A stretch of 6,414 nucleotides of DNA, from NCBI GenBank assembly GCA_947463165.1, contig CANHSW010000127.1, positions 1-6,414 on the forward strand, read 5' to 3'. This stretch comes from Cyanobacteriota bacterium. Its GTDB lineage: Bacteria > Cyanobacteriota > Cyanobacteriia > PCC-6307 > Cyanobiaceae. Made by a program: the position numbers and the translations under genes. Numbering within the stretch: position 1 is the first letter of the stretch; each line of letters begins with the position of its first letter. The notes beneath the pieces were generated by a model. That model was not told where the DNA came from. It searched no databases and saw only the letters and a list, made by a program, of their open reading frames with translations. This document shows, piece by piece, positions 1 through 6,407 of the stretch.

Positions 1-48
1 CCCGAACCCGCCGGCCGCACCCGCCGTCGCCGCTCTGCGGCCAGCTAA
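1..48 (+). CDS. C-terminal end of a rightward gene with an Arg-rich tail (partial)
   Basis: Frame 1 is open from the window edge to a TAA at 46-48 and reads PEPAGRTRRRRSAAS. Only 15 codons are present, so the product cannot be identified from domains. The composition (Pro/Ala, a run of arginines, then Ser-Ala) resembles the basic C-terminal tails of cyanobacterial RNA-processing enzymes. RNase E in cyanobacteria is known to end in an Arg-rich peptide followed by SSA that recruits PNPase. From my memory of gene order in marine Synechococcus, a metallo-beta-lactamase RNase J gene next to tilS is another candidate. The strong hairpin just downstream fits a 3' end here. That this is a real gene end is moderately supported; its identity is inference. 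Confidence 0.5.
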   Translation, partial: PEPAGRTRRRRSAAS

Positions 49-60
49 CTCGCCGCTCCG

Positions 61-114
61 GGCCTAGTAGATAGCAATGGGCAGAGCTCTGCAAAGCCCA
101 TTGCTATCTAGGCC
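61..114. terminator. Stem-loop between convergent genes, likely bidirectional terminator
   Basis: A perfect 15-bp inverted repeat pairs 68-82 (TAGATAGCAATGGGC) with 96-110, around a 13-nt loop that includes the palindrome AGAGCTCT. An alternative pairing also exists: 71-82 with 96-107, a 3-nt bulge, then GGCCTAG (61-67) with CTAGGCC (108-114), giving 19 bp in total. It lies 12 bases after the stop of the left rightward gene and 14 bases beyond the stop of the leftward 358-residue gene, the usual place for a shared terminator. No T-tract follows on either strand, so it is not a textbook intrinsic terminator. It may instead protect mRNA 3' ends. Confidence 0.7.
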
Positions 115-128
115 GCACGGTTCAGGGT

Positions 129-1205
129 TTACTCCAGCACCACCTCCAGAAGTCCCTTGGCCAGCTCCGCCATTTCGGCGGCGCTGAGAGCCGGCTGGGC
201 CTGGTCACCAGCGGCCCAGGGAGAGGCCACTGTCACCTTCAGGCGCACCGGCGCCGGCACAGCAGCCAACTCGTTTGCGGGCTCAGCAGTCGGGAAAAAC
301 TGCGGTTTCCCTAGCGACTGCCCGCTGGGGATGGCTGGGGCAGCATTGGTGGTGGCGGGGGTGAATACCCTGGCATCATGCGAATCCTGCCAGGGGAAGA
401 GGGCCGCACCTCCCCCGCCGAGGCCGGGGAATGCAGTGCCATCAAAGTGACTGCCATCTAATTCATTGCTGTCAAATTCGGCGTTAACGAAATCAGCATT
501 GGTGAATGGAGTAGGTGCAAATTGAAGATCACTGACTGTGGTGCTGGCGGCAAAGGTATTGGCGAATGTGGTGTTAGCGGCTGGAAAATTGTCAGCAGCA
601 GTCTGCTGGAGCCAGGGTTTGGCATGGCTACCAGGCTCTAAGGCTGATGAGAGGGGGGATGGATCAGCTGGATCCAACCCAGCGGCCAGAGCTGAGGGCA
701 GTGGCGGAAATACCGCTGGCAAATCCGATGCTGCCCCTGCCGCTTCGCTGCTGCCATCCTGCGGGGGAAAGCTAGAGGCTTGGCGAGCTGCCAGCCGCAG
801 CGGCTCTACGGGCGAATCAGCTGCAAATCCGCTGCAAAGCTGCAGGCCTTGGGAGGCGATCGCCAGCAGCACCGGATCGCCACTGCGCTGTTGCACTACC
901 CGGTAGTGCGGCTCGGCTTCAGCCTGGTTGCCGAGGCCGTAAACCAGGGTGTGGCCGATCAGCAACTCCAGCCGCAACCGCAACGAATTGCTGGCACCCA
1001 CCTGCAAATCTGCCAGCAGAGCCTGCCCGGCATCGAGCGCTTCACTCCAGTCACCTCGGCTGTACAGACGCTCCACATGGGCAAAGGCCTCCAGTTGGGG
1101 AATGGCGCTGGACTGCAATCCCAACTCAGGACTGGAGCCTGAGTTGGACTCTGAAGGCGGCTCGGAAGTTGGCTCTGAATTGGGATTGCTGCTGAAATCA
1201 ACCAT
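129..1205 (-). CDS. Uncharacterised 358-residue protein, TPR-like N-terminal part and pentapeptide-like run
   Basis: I do not recognise a named family. Residues 1-35 are a Ser/Pro/Glu-rich linker. Residues about 37-124 are predicted helical and resemble a degenerate tetratricopeptide pair (for example GDWSEALDAGQALLAD near 51-66, then a helix-rich segment from 75 to 124). Residues 125-211 are Ala/Pro/Ser-rich and probably disordered. Residues 212-261 are pentapeptide-like (annotated separately), followed by a Gly-rich turn and more low complexity. The end (about 319-358) is ordered again: LKVTVASPW, then an acidic amphipathic helix ending GLLEVVLE. There is no signal peptide or membrane segment, so it is probably cytoplasmic. 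The ATG is 18 bp downstream of the tilS stop, so it is probably co-transcribed with tilS and translated without a clear Shine-Dalgarno. The TPR-like part suggests a protein-binding role, but the function is unknown. Confidence 0.8.
   Translation of the reverse strand: MVDFSSNPNSEPTSEPPSESNSGSSPELGLQSSAIPQLEAFAHVERLYSRGDWSEALDAGQALLADLQVGASNSLRLRLELLIGHTLVYGLGNQAEAEPHYRVVQQRSGDPVLLAIASQGLQLCSGFAADSPVEPLRLAARQASSFPPQDGSSEAAGAASDLPAVFPPLPSALAAGLDPADPSPLSSALEPGSHAKPWLQQTAADNFPAANTTFANTFAASTTVSDLQFAPTPFTNADFVNAEFDSNELDGSHFDGTAFPGLGGGGAALFPWQDSHDARVFTPATTNAAPAIPSGQSLGKPQFFPTAEPANELAAVPAPVRLKVTVASPWAAGDQAQPALSAAEMAELAKGLLEVVLE
423..572 (-). repeat. Pentapeptide-like repeat run inside the 358-residue protein
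   Basis: Residues 212-261 can be cut in one phase into ten five-residue units: TTFAN, TFAAS, TTVSD, LQFAP, TPFTN, ADFVN, AEFDS, NELDG, SHFDG, TAFPG. Eight have Phe or Leu at the central position, and the last six are closest to the A(D/N)LXX pentapeptide-repeat pattern. This gives a 15-nt period in the DNA. The units have diverged at codon level (for example AATGAATTAGATGGC against AGTCACTTTGATGGC), so this is not a recent tandem duplication. The stretch is AT-richer than its surroundings: 47 of 110 bases (431-540) are G or C. Ten units would make only about two and a half coils of a quadrilateral beta-helix, so folding is uncertain. Confidence 0.55.
855..864. repeat. HIP1 palindrome, full GGCGATCGCC
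   Basis: Ten-base form of the highly iterated palindrome of cyanobacteria, located in the coding sequence of the 358-residue protein. HIP1 is over-represented in many cyanobacterial genomes and overlaps methylated GATC/CGATCG sites. Here it is mainly a taxonomic marker. Confidence 0.85.
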
Positions 1206-1223
1206 AGGTTAGGGGCGACTGGT

Positions 1224-2318
1224 TCAGGGAACTTCAGTTAGTGCGGAGCTACTGGACTGGACTGCGGTTGTGGCCATACCTCGGCCATCTCTGATGGCAA
1301 AGATGCGGGGATGAAGCTGCAGTGTGCCTTTATTCCAAGTTAAATGCCAGTCCCCGGCCAGATCAACCTGGCCAGGCCCTTTGTAACTAGTCAGTCTAGA
1401 GAGCAGCTTATCCAGTGCTGCAGCCGTCAGCACCAAACCACTGTTGCGGGCTATCCAGTGATGCAGCAGACGCCTCTGGTTGGCAGCCTCCAGGCCAATC
1501 AGGAGCTGGCGCCGCAGCGACCTGGGGCCCGAGCTGAGCGGTTGCAGGGCCAGATCCAATAACTCCAGTTCTCCCTGCAGATCGGCCGCCATGCGGGCAG
1601 CTGTGCCGCCAATCCGGCGCGTGGCTCCGGGGTGCAGCTCTTCCAGCACCGGTAGCACCGAGCTGCGCACCCGATTGCGGCCATAGCGCAGCTCGGCGTT
1701 GGTGGAATCCAGCCAGATCGGCAGCTGCAGCACCTGGCAGATGCGGGCCGTCTCCTCCCGACTGAAAATCAACAGGGGGCGCACCAACTGGATGCCCTCG
1801 GCCAAGGGGCGCTGCTCCCGCAGGCTGGCCAGGCCGCGGCGATCGCTGCCTCTGGCCAGGTGCAATAGCAGGGTTTCGGCCCGGTCGCTGGCGGTGTGGC
1901 CGGTCACCACATGGCCGCAGCCCCGCTGCTGGGCGCAGTCCACCAGGCCGGCGTATCGCCAGGCGCGGGCACTGGCTTCGCTGGGGGGCTGTTGTTGATT
2001 AGTGGACTGCAGATCAGTGGGCTGCCACTCCCAGCTGGCCAGCTGGATCTCCAGCCCCTGGCCGCCGGCCCAAGCGGCGATCTCCCGGGCCTGCTGGCTG
2101 GATTCAGGCCGCCAGCGGTGGTCGCCATGCCACAGCTGCAAAGACCAGTGATGCAGTCGCCGCAGATCCAGCAGCAGGCCCGTCAGGGCCATCGAATCCT
2201 GGCCGCCGGAGAGGGCCACCAACAATGAGGCCCCCTGCGGCAGCAACTCCGGCCGGCGGCGCAGCAACTGGTGCAGGCGCAAGTGGTAGGGGCTCCAGCG
2301 CTGGGGCGGCGGGGTCAT
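1224..2318 (-). CDS. tilS: tRNA(Ile)-lysidine synthetase TilS
   Basis: TilS ligates lysine to the C34 wobble base of tRNA-Ile(CAU) using ATP. This switches its charging to isoleucine and its reading to AUA, and the step is essential in nearly all bacteria. The 364-residue product carries the N-type ATP-pyrophosphatase P-loop SGGQDS at 37-42, then HGDH at 64-67 in the place of the family HxxH/R motif. The usual EASAR-A-RY stretch starts at 114, GHTASDRAETLLLHLARG runs from 140 to 157, RPLL is at 180-183, and DSTN followed by RYGRNRVRSS spans 204-220. The C-terminal half is a short helical domain. The length fits cyanobacterial TilS, which lacks the full C-terminal extension of E. coli TilS. 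The ATG at 2318 gives a normal distance to the P-loop, and no Shine-Dalgarno is evident. It is divergent from ycf23 and probably leads a two-gene operon. Confidence 0.95.
   Translation of the reverse strand: MTPPPQRWSPYHLRLHQLLRRRPELLPQGASLLVALSGGQDSMALTGLLLDLRRLHHWSLQLWHGDHRWRPESSQQAREIAAWAGGQGLEIQLASWEWQPTDLQSTNQQQPPSEASARAWRYAGLVDCAQQRGCGHVVTGHTASDRAETLLLHLARGSDRRGLASLREQRPLAEGIQLVRPLLIFSREETARICQVLQLPIWLDSTNAELRYGRNRVRSSVLPVLEELHPGATRRIGGTAARMAADLQGELELLDLALQPLSSGPRSLRRQLLIGLEAANQRRLLHHWIARNSGLVLTAAALDKLLSRLTSYKGPGQVDLAGDWHLTWNKGTLQLHPRIFAIRDGRGMATTAVQSSSSALTEVP
1838..1846. repeat. HIP1 palindrome GCGATCGC with one flanking G
   Basis: The octamer lies at 1839-1846 inside tilS. The left flank matches the ten-base form, but the right flank is T rather than C. 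Confidence 0.8.
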
Positions 2319-2368
2319 GGCCGAAACGCTAGGGGTGGGAGAATCGAGTCACTTCTTTCACTAATGGC
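2319..2368. promoter_or_regulatory. Divergent spacer between tilS and ycf23
   Basis: These 50 bp separate two start codons facing away from each other, so promoters for both directions must lie here or reach into the coding sequences. The rightward side is AT-richer (CACTTCTTTCACTAATGG). I find no convincing -35/-10 pair at proper spacing in either direction and no Shine-Dalgarno before either ATG. That it is a regulatory region is inferred from gene orientation alone. Confidence 0.4.
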
Positions 2369-3142
2369 ATGACGCGCCTCGATCACCTGCCCGTTTCGCT
2401 GCAGGCCGCCCTGGTCGAGCGCCGTCTGCTGAAGGTGATCGCCGGCCTGACCAACTTCGACGCCGCTGCGGTAGAGCGCATCGCCCGCGCCGCTGGGCGG
2501 GGCGGTGCCGACCTGCTGGACGTGGCCTGTGATCCCCAACTGGTGAGCCTGGCGGCCGGCGTTTCCGGGCTGCCGATCTGCGTTAGCGCCGTGGATGCCG
2601 AGCTGTTCCCCGCCGCCGTGGCCGCCGGTGCCACCATGGTGGAGATCGGCAACTACGACGCCTTCTACCCCCTGGGCCGCGTCTTTGGGGCAGAAGAGGT
2701 GCTGGCGATCTGCCGCCGCACCCGGGAGCTGCTGCCCGAGGTGGTGCTGTCGGTGACCGTGCCCCACCTGCTGCCCCTAGACCAGCAGGAGCAGCTGGCC
2801 CTGGATCTGGCCGCCGCCGGCGCCGACATCATCCAAACGGAAGGCGGCACCAGCGCCCGGCCGTTCAGCGCCGGCACCCTGGGGCTGATCGAGAAGGCCG
2901 CCCCCACCCTGGCGGCCACCCATGCCATCAGCCACGCCTTCGCCAGCGCCGGCGTGGCCGCCCTGCCGGTGCTCTGCGCTTCTGGCCTGTCGGCGGTGAC
3001 CCTGCCGCTGGCGATTGCCGCCGGCGCCGCCGGCGTGGGGGTGGGTTCGGCCGTGAACCGTCTGGAGGACGAACTGGCGATGCTGGCCGTGGTGCGGGGC
3101 CTGCGCGCAGCCCTCGGCGGCGGCGTCATCGCTAGCGTTTGA
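2369..3142 (+). CDS. ycf23: Ycf23/DUF561 family TIM-barrel-like protein
   Basis: The 257-residue product matches what I know of the Ycf23 (DUF561) family, present in cyanobacteria and in plastid genomes of red and related algae; its biochemical function is not established. Visible family-like segments are LKVIAGLTNFD (21-31), GADLLDVACDP (46-56), CVSAVD (71-76), VEIGNYDAFYP (91-101), IIQTEGG (154-160), CASGLSAVT (203-211) and GAAGVGVGSAVN (219-230). Regularly spaced hydrophobic strands ending in G/D/E residues, with a Gly-rich loop near the C-terminus, suggest a (beta/alpha)8 barrel with a phosphate-binding loop. There are no signal or membrane segments, so it is likely soluble. An in-frame TAG at 2330 with no start codon between it and 2369 fixes the ATG. 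The stop is 32 bp before the next ATG, suggesting co-transcription with the holin-like gene. Confidence 0.88.
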   Translation: MTRLDHLPVSLQAALVERRLLKVIAGLTNFDAAAVERIARAAGRGGADLLDVACDPQLVSLAAGVSGLPICVSAVDAELFPAAVAAGATMVEIGNYDAFYPLGRVFGAEEVLAICRRTRELLPEVVLSVTVPHLLPLDQQEQLALDLAAAGADIIQTEGGTSARPFSAGTLGLIEKAAPTLAATHAISHAFASAGVAALPVLCASGLSAVTLPLAIAAGAAGVGVGSAVNRLEDELAMLAVVRGLRAALGGGVIASV

Positions 3143-3174
3143 ATCGATCGCAGCTGCGGCTGGGGGCGGACTTT

Positions 3175-3555
3175 ATGGGCAATCCCCTGCACTGGCTGGC
3201 CCAATGGCCGATCCGAGCCGCAGTGCTGGTGTTCGTAACCTGGCTGCCTCTAGGGGTGGAGCTGGATGGCTTCCTGCCCGCCCTGCAGGCGGCGGCGCTG
3301 ATCGGCCTGCTGGGCATGCTGCTCACCCTGCCGCTGCAGGCCCTGCTGGCCCTGCCCTGGGCGATCGCCAGCCTGGGGGGCCTGATCTTTCCAGTCACCT
3401 GGCTGTTCAACTGGCTGATCTACGTGCTGTTGTTTGGGCTGGCGGCGCTGCTGCTGCCTGCCTTCCGGCTGCAATTCGGGCTGGTCAGTGCCCTGCTGGG
3501 GGCGGTGGTCTATTCGCTGCTGTCAGCCCTGATACTGCGCGCCTTCGGGCTTTAG
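3175..3555 (+). CDS. Phage-holin-4 family small membrane protein
   Basis: A 126-residue, strongly hydrophobic protein with about four membrane segments (roughly residues 13-31, 36-58, 62-95 with a possible break, and 102-124). The order of features fits the phage holin family 4 superfamily (PF04020-like): a first helix ending in a P-G-V-x-(L/V)-D-x-F motif (here PLGVELDGF, 25-33), a G-L-L/N-x-x-x-x-P helix pair, a short TLG/SLGGLIF turn, a F-N-W helix, and a final A-L-L-G-A-x-x-(Y/L)-S-L-L-S helix. Despite the name, most bacterial members are chromosomal genes of unknown role, and no lysis genes are nearby. The frame is open from TTG at 3139, which overlaps the ycf23 stop (TTGA), giving a possible 138-residue form. 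I prefer the ATG at 3175 because it places the first helix at the N-terminus as in the family and follows a G-rich stretch. Confidence 0.82.
   Translation: MGNPLHWLAQWPIRAAVLVFVTWLPLGVELDGFLPALQAAALIGLLGMLLTLPLQALLALPWAIASLGGLIFPVTWLFNWLIYVLLFGLAALLLPAFRLQFGLVSALLGAVVYSLLSALILRAFGL
3360..3369. repeat. HIP1 palindrome, full GGCGATCGCC
   Basis: Ten-base HIP1 in the holin-like gene, coding across the Trp-Ala-Ile-Ala segment at residues 62-65. Confidence 0.85.
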
Positions 3556-3658
3556 CGCTAGTTGTTCTTAAATGGAGAGTTTAAAAAGAGGGTCGAAGGG
3601 GGGATTTACGCCCGCCTGGCACTGTCGGTTGATGCCCAGCTCAGGCGAAAATAACTAA
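3556..3658 (+). promoter_or_regulatory. Spacer upstream of uvrB, probable promoter and 5' leader
   Basis: A 103-bp non-coding gap whose left half is much AT-richer than the surrounding genes. It contains TTTAAA at 3580-3585, which could serve as a -10 element, but no good -35 lies 16-18 bp upstream (the nearest candidate, TTGTTC at 3562, is only 12 bp away). Downstream, CTGGCA (3616-3621) can pair with TGCCCAG (3633-3639) with one bulged base to make a small hairpin in the leader. I see no convincing LexA box. There is no strong Shine-Dalgarno before the ATG; the nearest AGG is 13 nt away. Confidence 0.3.
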
Positions 3659-5671
3659 ATGACCGGCCCATTTGAGCTCCACGCCCCCTATCAACCCAAG
3701 GGCGATCAGCCCCAGGCGATCAAAGGCCTGGTGGCGGGGCTGGGACGGGGCGAGCAGTTCCAGACACTGCTGGGGGCCACCGGCACCGGCAAGACATTTA
3801 CGATCGCCAATGTGATCGCCCAGACGGGGCGGCCCACGCTGGTGCTGGCCCACAACAAAACGCTGGCCGCCCAGCTCTGCAATGAGCTGCGGGAATTTTT
3901 TCCCAACAATGCGGTGGAGTACTTCATCTCCTATTACGACTACTACCAACCCGAGGCCTATGTGCCCGTATCGGATACCTATATCGCTAAAACCGCCTCG
4001 ATCAACGAGGAAATAGACATGCTGCGCCACTCGGCGACCCGGTCGCTGTTTGAGCGCCGCGACGTGATCGTAGTGGCATCAATCAGCTGCATCTACGGCC
4101 TGGGAATTCCATCGGAGTATCTAAAAGCAGCTGTAAAATTCCAGGTGGGAGAAGCTATCGATTTGCGGGGCTGCCTGCGGGAGCTGGTGGACAATCAATA
4201 TGCCCGCAATGATGTGGAGATTGGCCGCGGCCGCTTCCGGGTGCGGGGCGATGTGCTGGAGATCGGCCCGGCCTATGAAGACCGGCTGGTGCGCATTGAG
4301 TTGTTTGGCGATGAGGTGGAAGCGATTCGCTATGTGGATCCCACCAGCGGCGAGATCCTGCAGAGTTTGGATGCGGTGAGCATCTATCCAGCCAAACACT
4401 TTGTTACCCCTAAGGAACGACTGGAGGGCGCCATCGGCGAGATCCGCGGCGAATTGCGCCAGCGGCTGGAGCTACTCCAGGGCCAGGGTCGGCTTTTGGA
4501 GGCCCAGCGGCTGGAGCAGCGCACCGGCTACGACCTGGAGATGCTCGAACAGGTGGGCTATTGCAATGGCGTGGAAAATTACGCCCGCCATCTGGCCGGC
4601 CGGCCGGCGGGTACGCCACCGGAATGCCTGATCGATTACTTCCCGGAAGACTGGCTGCTGGTGGTGGATGAAAGCCATGTCACCTGTTCCCAACTGCAGG
4701 CGATGTACAACGGCGACCAGAGCCGCAAGCAGGTGCTGATCGAGCACGGTTTCAGGCTGCCCTCCGCCGCCGACAACCGCCCATTAAAGGCAGAAGAATT
4801 CTGGCAAAAGGCGCGCCAGACGATCTTCGTGAGTGCCACCCCCGGCAACTGGGAGCTCGGCCAAAGCGGCGCCCAGGTGGTGGAGCAGGTGATCCGTCCC
4901 ACCGGCGTGCTCGATCCAGTGGTGGAGGTGCGCCCCACCGAGGGCCAGGTGGATGATCTGCTGGGGGAGATTCGGCTGCGGGCCGACAAGAACGAGCGGG
5001 TGTTGGTGACCACCCTCACCAAACGCATGGCCGAGGATCTCACCGATTTCCTGGCCGACCATGGCGTAAGGGTGCGCTATCTGCACTCGGAGATTCATTC
5101 GATCGAGCGAATCGAGATCATTCAAGACCTCAGGAATGGCCAGTACGACGTGCTGGTGGGTGTGAATCTGCTGCGGGAGGGTTTGGATCTACCGGAGGTA
5201 TCGCTGGTGGCGATCCTGGATGCCGATAAGGAGGGGTTCCTGCGGGCGGAGCGCTCTCTTATTCAAACCATCGGCCGGGCGGCGCGCCATGTGGAGGGAA
5301 CAGCGCTGCTCTATGCCAACAACCTCACCGATTCGATGGCCAAGGCGATTGCCGAAACCGAGCGGCGGCGGGCGATTCAACACACCTATAACCAGCGCCA
5401 TGGCATCACCCCCCAGCCGGCGGGCAAGCGGGCCGGCAATGCGATCCTCTCCTTCCTGGCCCTGTCAAGGCGGCTGAATGACGACCAATTGGAGCAGGCC
5501 ACTGAACAGGCAAGCCACGATCAGGTGCCGCTGGAGGCGCTGCCCGAACTGATCCACCAGCTGGAAGATCGGATGAAGGCCGCCGCCAAGAGCCTGGAGT
5601 ACGAACAGGCCGCCAGCCTGCGCGACACGATCAAAAATCTGCGCCAGAAATTGGTGGGCAAGCCTAATTAA
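3659..5671 (+). CDS. uvrB: UvrABC excision nuclease subunit UvrB
   Basis: UvrB is the damage-verifying helicase-fold subunit of bacterial nucleotide excision repair. It is loaded by UvrA, inserts a beta-hairpin between the strands and recruits UvrC. The 670 residues match the usual family length. Motifs run in order: [11 protein letters not shown] (11-21); Walker A GATGTGKT (39-46); the damage-probing hairpin [13 protein letters not shown] (91-103) with its aromatic residues intact; the UvrB interaction domain around 150-250; the DESH Walker B box (337-340); VSATPG (391-396); [20 protein letters not shown] (501-520); and QTIGRAAR (536-543). The C-terminal UVR helix pair that binds UvrC spans about 629-664 ([22 protein letters not shown]). 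All ATPase motifs appear intact, so the gene should be functional. The ATG places the conserved Q-P-x-G-D-Q-P motif at the normal distance from the N-terminus. It is probably transcribed on its own. Confidence 0.98.
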   Translation: MTGPFELHAPYQPKGDQPQAIKGLVAGLGRGEQFQTLLGATGTGKTFTIANVIAQTGRPTLVLAHNKTLAAQLCNELREFFPNNAVEYFISYYDYYQPEAYVPVSDTYIAKTASINEEIDMLRHSATRSLFERRDVIVVASISCIYGLGIPSEYLKAAVKFQVGEAIDLRGCLRELVDNQYARNDVEIGRGRFRVRGDVLEIGPAYEDRLVRIELFGDEVEAIRYVDPTSGEILQSLDAVSIYPAKHFVTPKERLEGAIGEIRGELRQRLELLQGQGRLLEAQRLEQRTGYDLEMLEQVGYCNGVENYARHLAGRPAGTPPECLIDYFPEDWLLVVDESHVTCSQLQAMYNGDQSRKQVLIEHGFRLPSAADNRPLKAEEFWQKARQTIFVSATPGNWELGQSGAQVVEQVIRPTGVLDPVVEVRPTEGQVDDLLGEIRLRADKNERVLVTTLTKRMAEDLTDFLADHGVRVRYLHSEIHSIERIEIIQDLRNGQYDVLVGVNLLREGLDLPEVSLVAILDADKEGFLRAERSLIQTIGRAARHVEGTALLYANNLTDSMAKAIAETERRRAIQHTYNQRHGITPQPAGKRAGNAILSFLALSRRLNDDQLEQATEQASHDQVPLEALPELIHQLEDRMKAAAKSLEYEQAASLRDTIKNLRQKLVGKPN

Positions 5672-5675
5672 TTAA
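5668..5675. repeat. TTAATTAA palindrome holding both uvrB and hisB stops
   Basis: The uvrB stop TAA occupies 5669-5671 and the hisB stop (TAA on the minus strand) occupies 5672-5674, with no base between. The axis of the eight-base palindrome falls exactly between the two stops, so the junction reads the same on both strands. No terminator hairpin can sit between the genes. Confidence 0.9.
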
Positions 5676-6319
5676 GCGCTGGCCGCAGCGCCGGCCTGCT
5701 CCAACACCCCCTTGCTGCTGGGCACGGCGCCAGCCCGGCGCGGGTCGATTTCCACCGCCAGCCGCAGCGCCCGGGCAAAGGCCTTGAAGCAGGCCTCCAC
5801 GATGTGGTGGGAATTGACGCCGTCCAGTTGGCGGATGTGCAGGGTGAGACCGCTGTTGTTGACCACCGCCACGAAGAACTCCCTCACCAGCTCGGTGTCG
5901 TAGCTGCCGATGCGCTGGGCTGGAATCTGAAGCCCGTAGCTGAGGTGGGGGCGGCCGGAGCAATCGAGGGCCACCTGCACCAGGGCCTCATCCAGGGGCG
6001 CCATGAACTGACCAAAGCGGTGGATGCCGCGGCGATCGCCGAGGGCCTGGGCCAGGGCCTGACCCACGGCGATACCCACGTCTTCATTGGGGTGGTGATC
6101 GTCGATGTGGGTGTCGCCCACCGCGCTGATGCGCAGATCCAGCAGGCCGTGGCTGGCCAGCTGATGCAGCATGTGATCGAGGAAGGGCACGCCGGTGGCC
6201 ACCGCACACTGGCCGCTGCCATCGAGATTGAGCAGCACGCGCACCTCTGTTTCGCCGGTGACCCGGTGGATTTCACCAGTGCGCATGGAGCTAAGGGGGG
6301 AGATCACAACCGCCATCAT
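5672..6319 (-). CDS. hisB: Imidazoleglycerol-phosphate dehydratase HisB
   Basis: HisB removes water from imidazole-glycerol phosphate to give imidazole-acetol phosphate in histidine biosynthesis, as a cytoplasmic Mn-dependent oligomer. The 215-residue product is the single-domain form, without the phosphatase domain of the E. coli fusion. Family signatures are [16 protein letters not shown] (21-36), [17 protein letters not shown] (42-58), the first metal motif DDHHPNED (73-80), [18 protein letters not shown] (107-124), and the second metal motif [17 protein letters not shown] (169-185). It ends [17 protein letters not shown], as is usual for the family. Three in-frame starts exist: ATG at 6319, ATG at 6316 and ATG at 6286 (just before [11 protein letters not shown]). 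An in-frame TAG upstream at 6376-6378 rules out a much longer product. I take 6319, but the first ten residues are not conserved and 6286 is possible. It is convergent with uvrB. Confidence 0.97.
   Translation of the reverse strand: MMAVVISPLSSMRTGEIHRVTGETEVRVLLNLDGSGQCAVATGVPFLDHMLHQLASHGLLDLRISAVGDTHIDDHHPNEDVGIAVGQALAQALGDRRGIHRFGQFMAPLDEALVQVALDCSGRPHLSYGLQIPAQRIGSYDTELVREFFVAVVNNSGLTLHIRQLDGVNSHHIVEACFKAFARALRLAVEIDPRRAGAVPSSKGVLEQAGAAASA
6031..6040. repeat. HIP1 palindrome, full GGCGATCGCC
   Basis: Ten-base HIP1 within hisB, the fourth copy in the window. The whole 2-kb uvrB gene contains none. Confidence 0.85.
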
Positions 6320-6392
6320 GGCGAGCGGCCCGCTGGGCCAGGGCGGCCAGCCGCAGCAGGGTGTTGGATCGAGCTAGCTGCTACGCCCCAAT
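6320..6392. promoter_or_regulatory. Upstream region of hisB, probably a divergent promoter region
   Basis: No coding sequence is convincingly visible on either strand here. One minus-strand frame stays open and would end in a TGA overlapping the hisB ATG (ATGA), but its residues are Pro/Gly/Ala-rich and look like non-coding translation. The short palindrome AGCTAGCT lies at 6372-6379. I find no clear -10/-35 pair. If the right-edge start at 6408 is real, this stretch carries promoters for both hisB and that gene. Confidence 0.3.
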
Positions 6393-6399
6393 AAGGAGG
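6393..6399 (+). promoter_or_regulatory. Strong Shine-Dalgarno AAGGAGG for a rightward gene
   Basis: AAGGAGG pairs perfectly with the 3' end of 16S rRNA and is the only such site before a plausible start in the window. A GTG begins at 6408, eight bases after it, which is good spacing. A CTG at 6405 is a weaker alternative. Confidence 0.45.
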
Positions 6400-6407
6400 C
6401 AACCCTG

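Noticed and set aside
1140..1195. Imperfect short repeats encoding the SEPTSEPPSES N-terminal segment.
   Set aside because: This is simple Ser/Glu/Pro low complexity with poor DNA-level conservation between units, and not a defined repeat element.
2665..3204. A 179-residue minus-strand open frame (and another at 2315-2767) opposite ycf23.
   Set aside because: The translations are Ala/Arg/Ser-rich low complexity, as expected for the reverse of a GC-rich gene, while the plus-strand Ycf23 match is clear.
3139..3555. Reading the phage-holin-4 family gene as evidence for a prophage or lysis cassette.
   Set aside because: No endolysin, spanin, integrase or structural phage gene is nearby. Members of this family are common chromosomal genes and the neighbours are all housekeeping.
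3561..3575. Possible LexA/SOS box around TTGTTCTTAAA upstream of uvrB.
   Set aside because: Only one half-site-like GTTCT is present, with no matching AGTAC- or GAAC-type partner at the right spacing.
3204..3584. A 126-residue plus-strand frame overlapping the holin-like gene.
   Set aside because: It is a Gly/Ala/Pro-rich shadow. The other frame gives a coherent four-helix membrane protein matching a known family.
5804..6394. A 196-residue open frame on the plus strand antisense to hisB.
   Set aside because: hisB on the minus strand is unmistakable with all metal-binding motifs. The antisense frame is open because of GC-rich codon bias and its product shows no family features.
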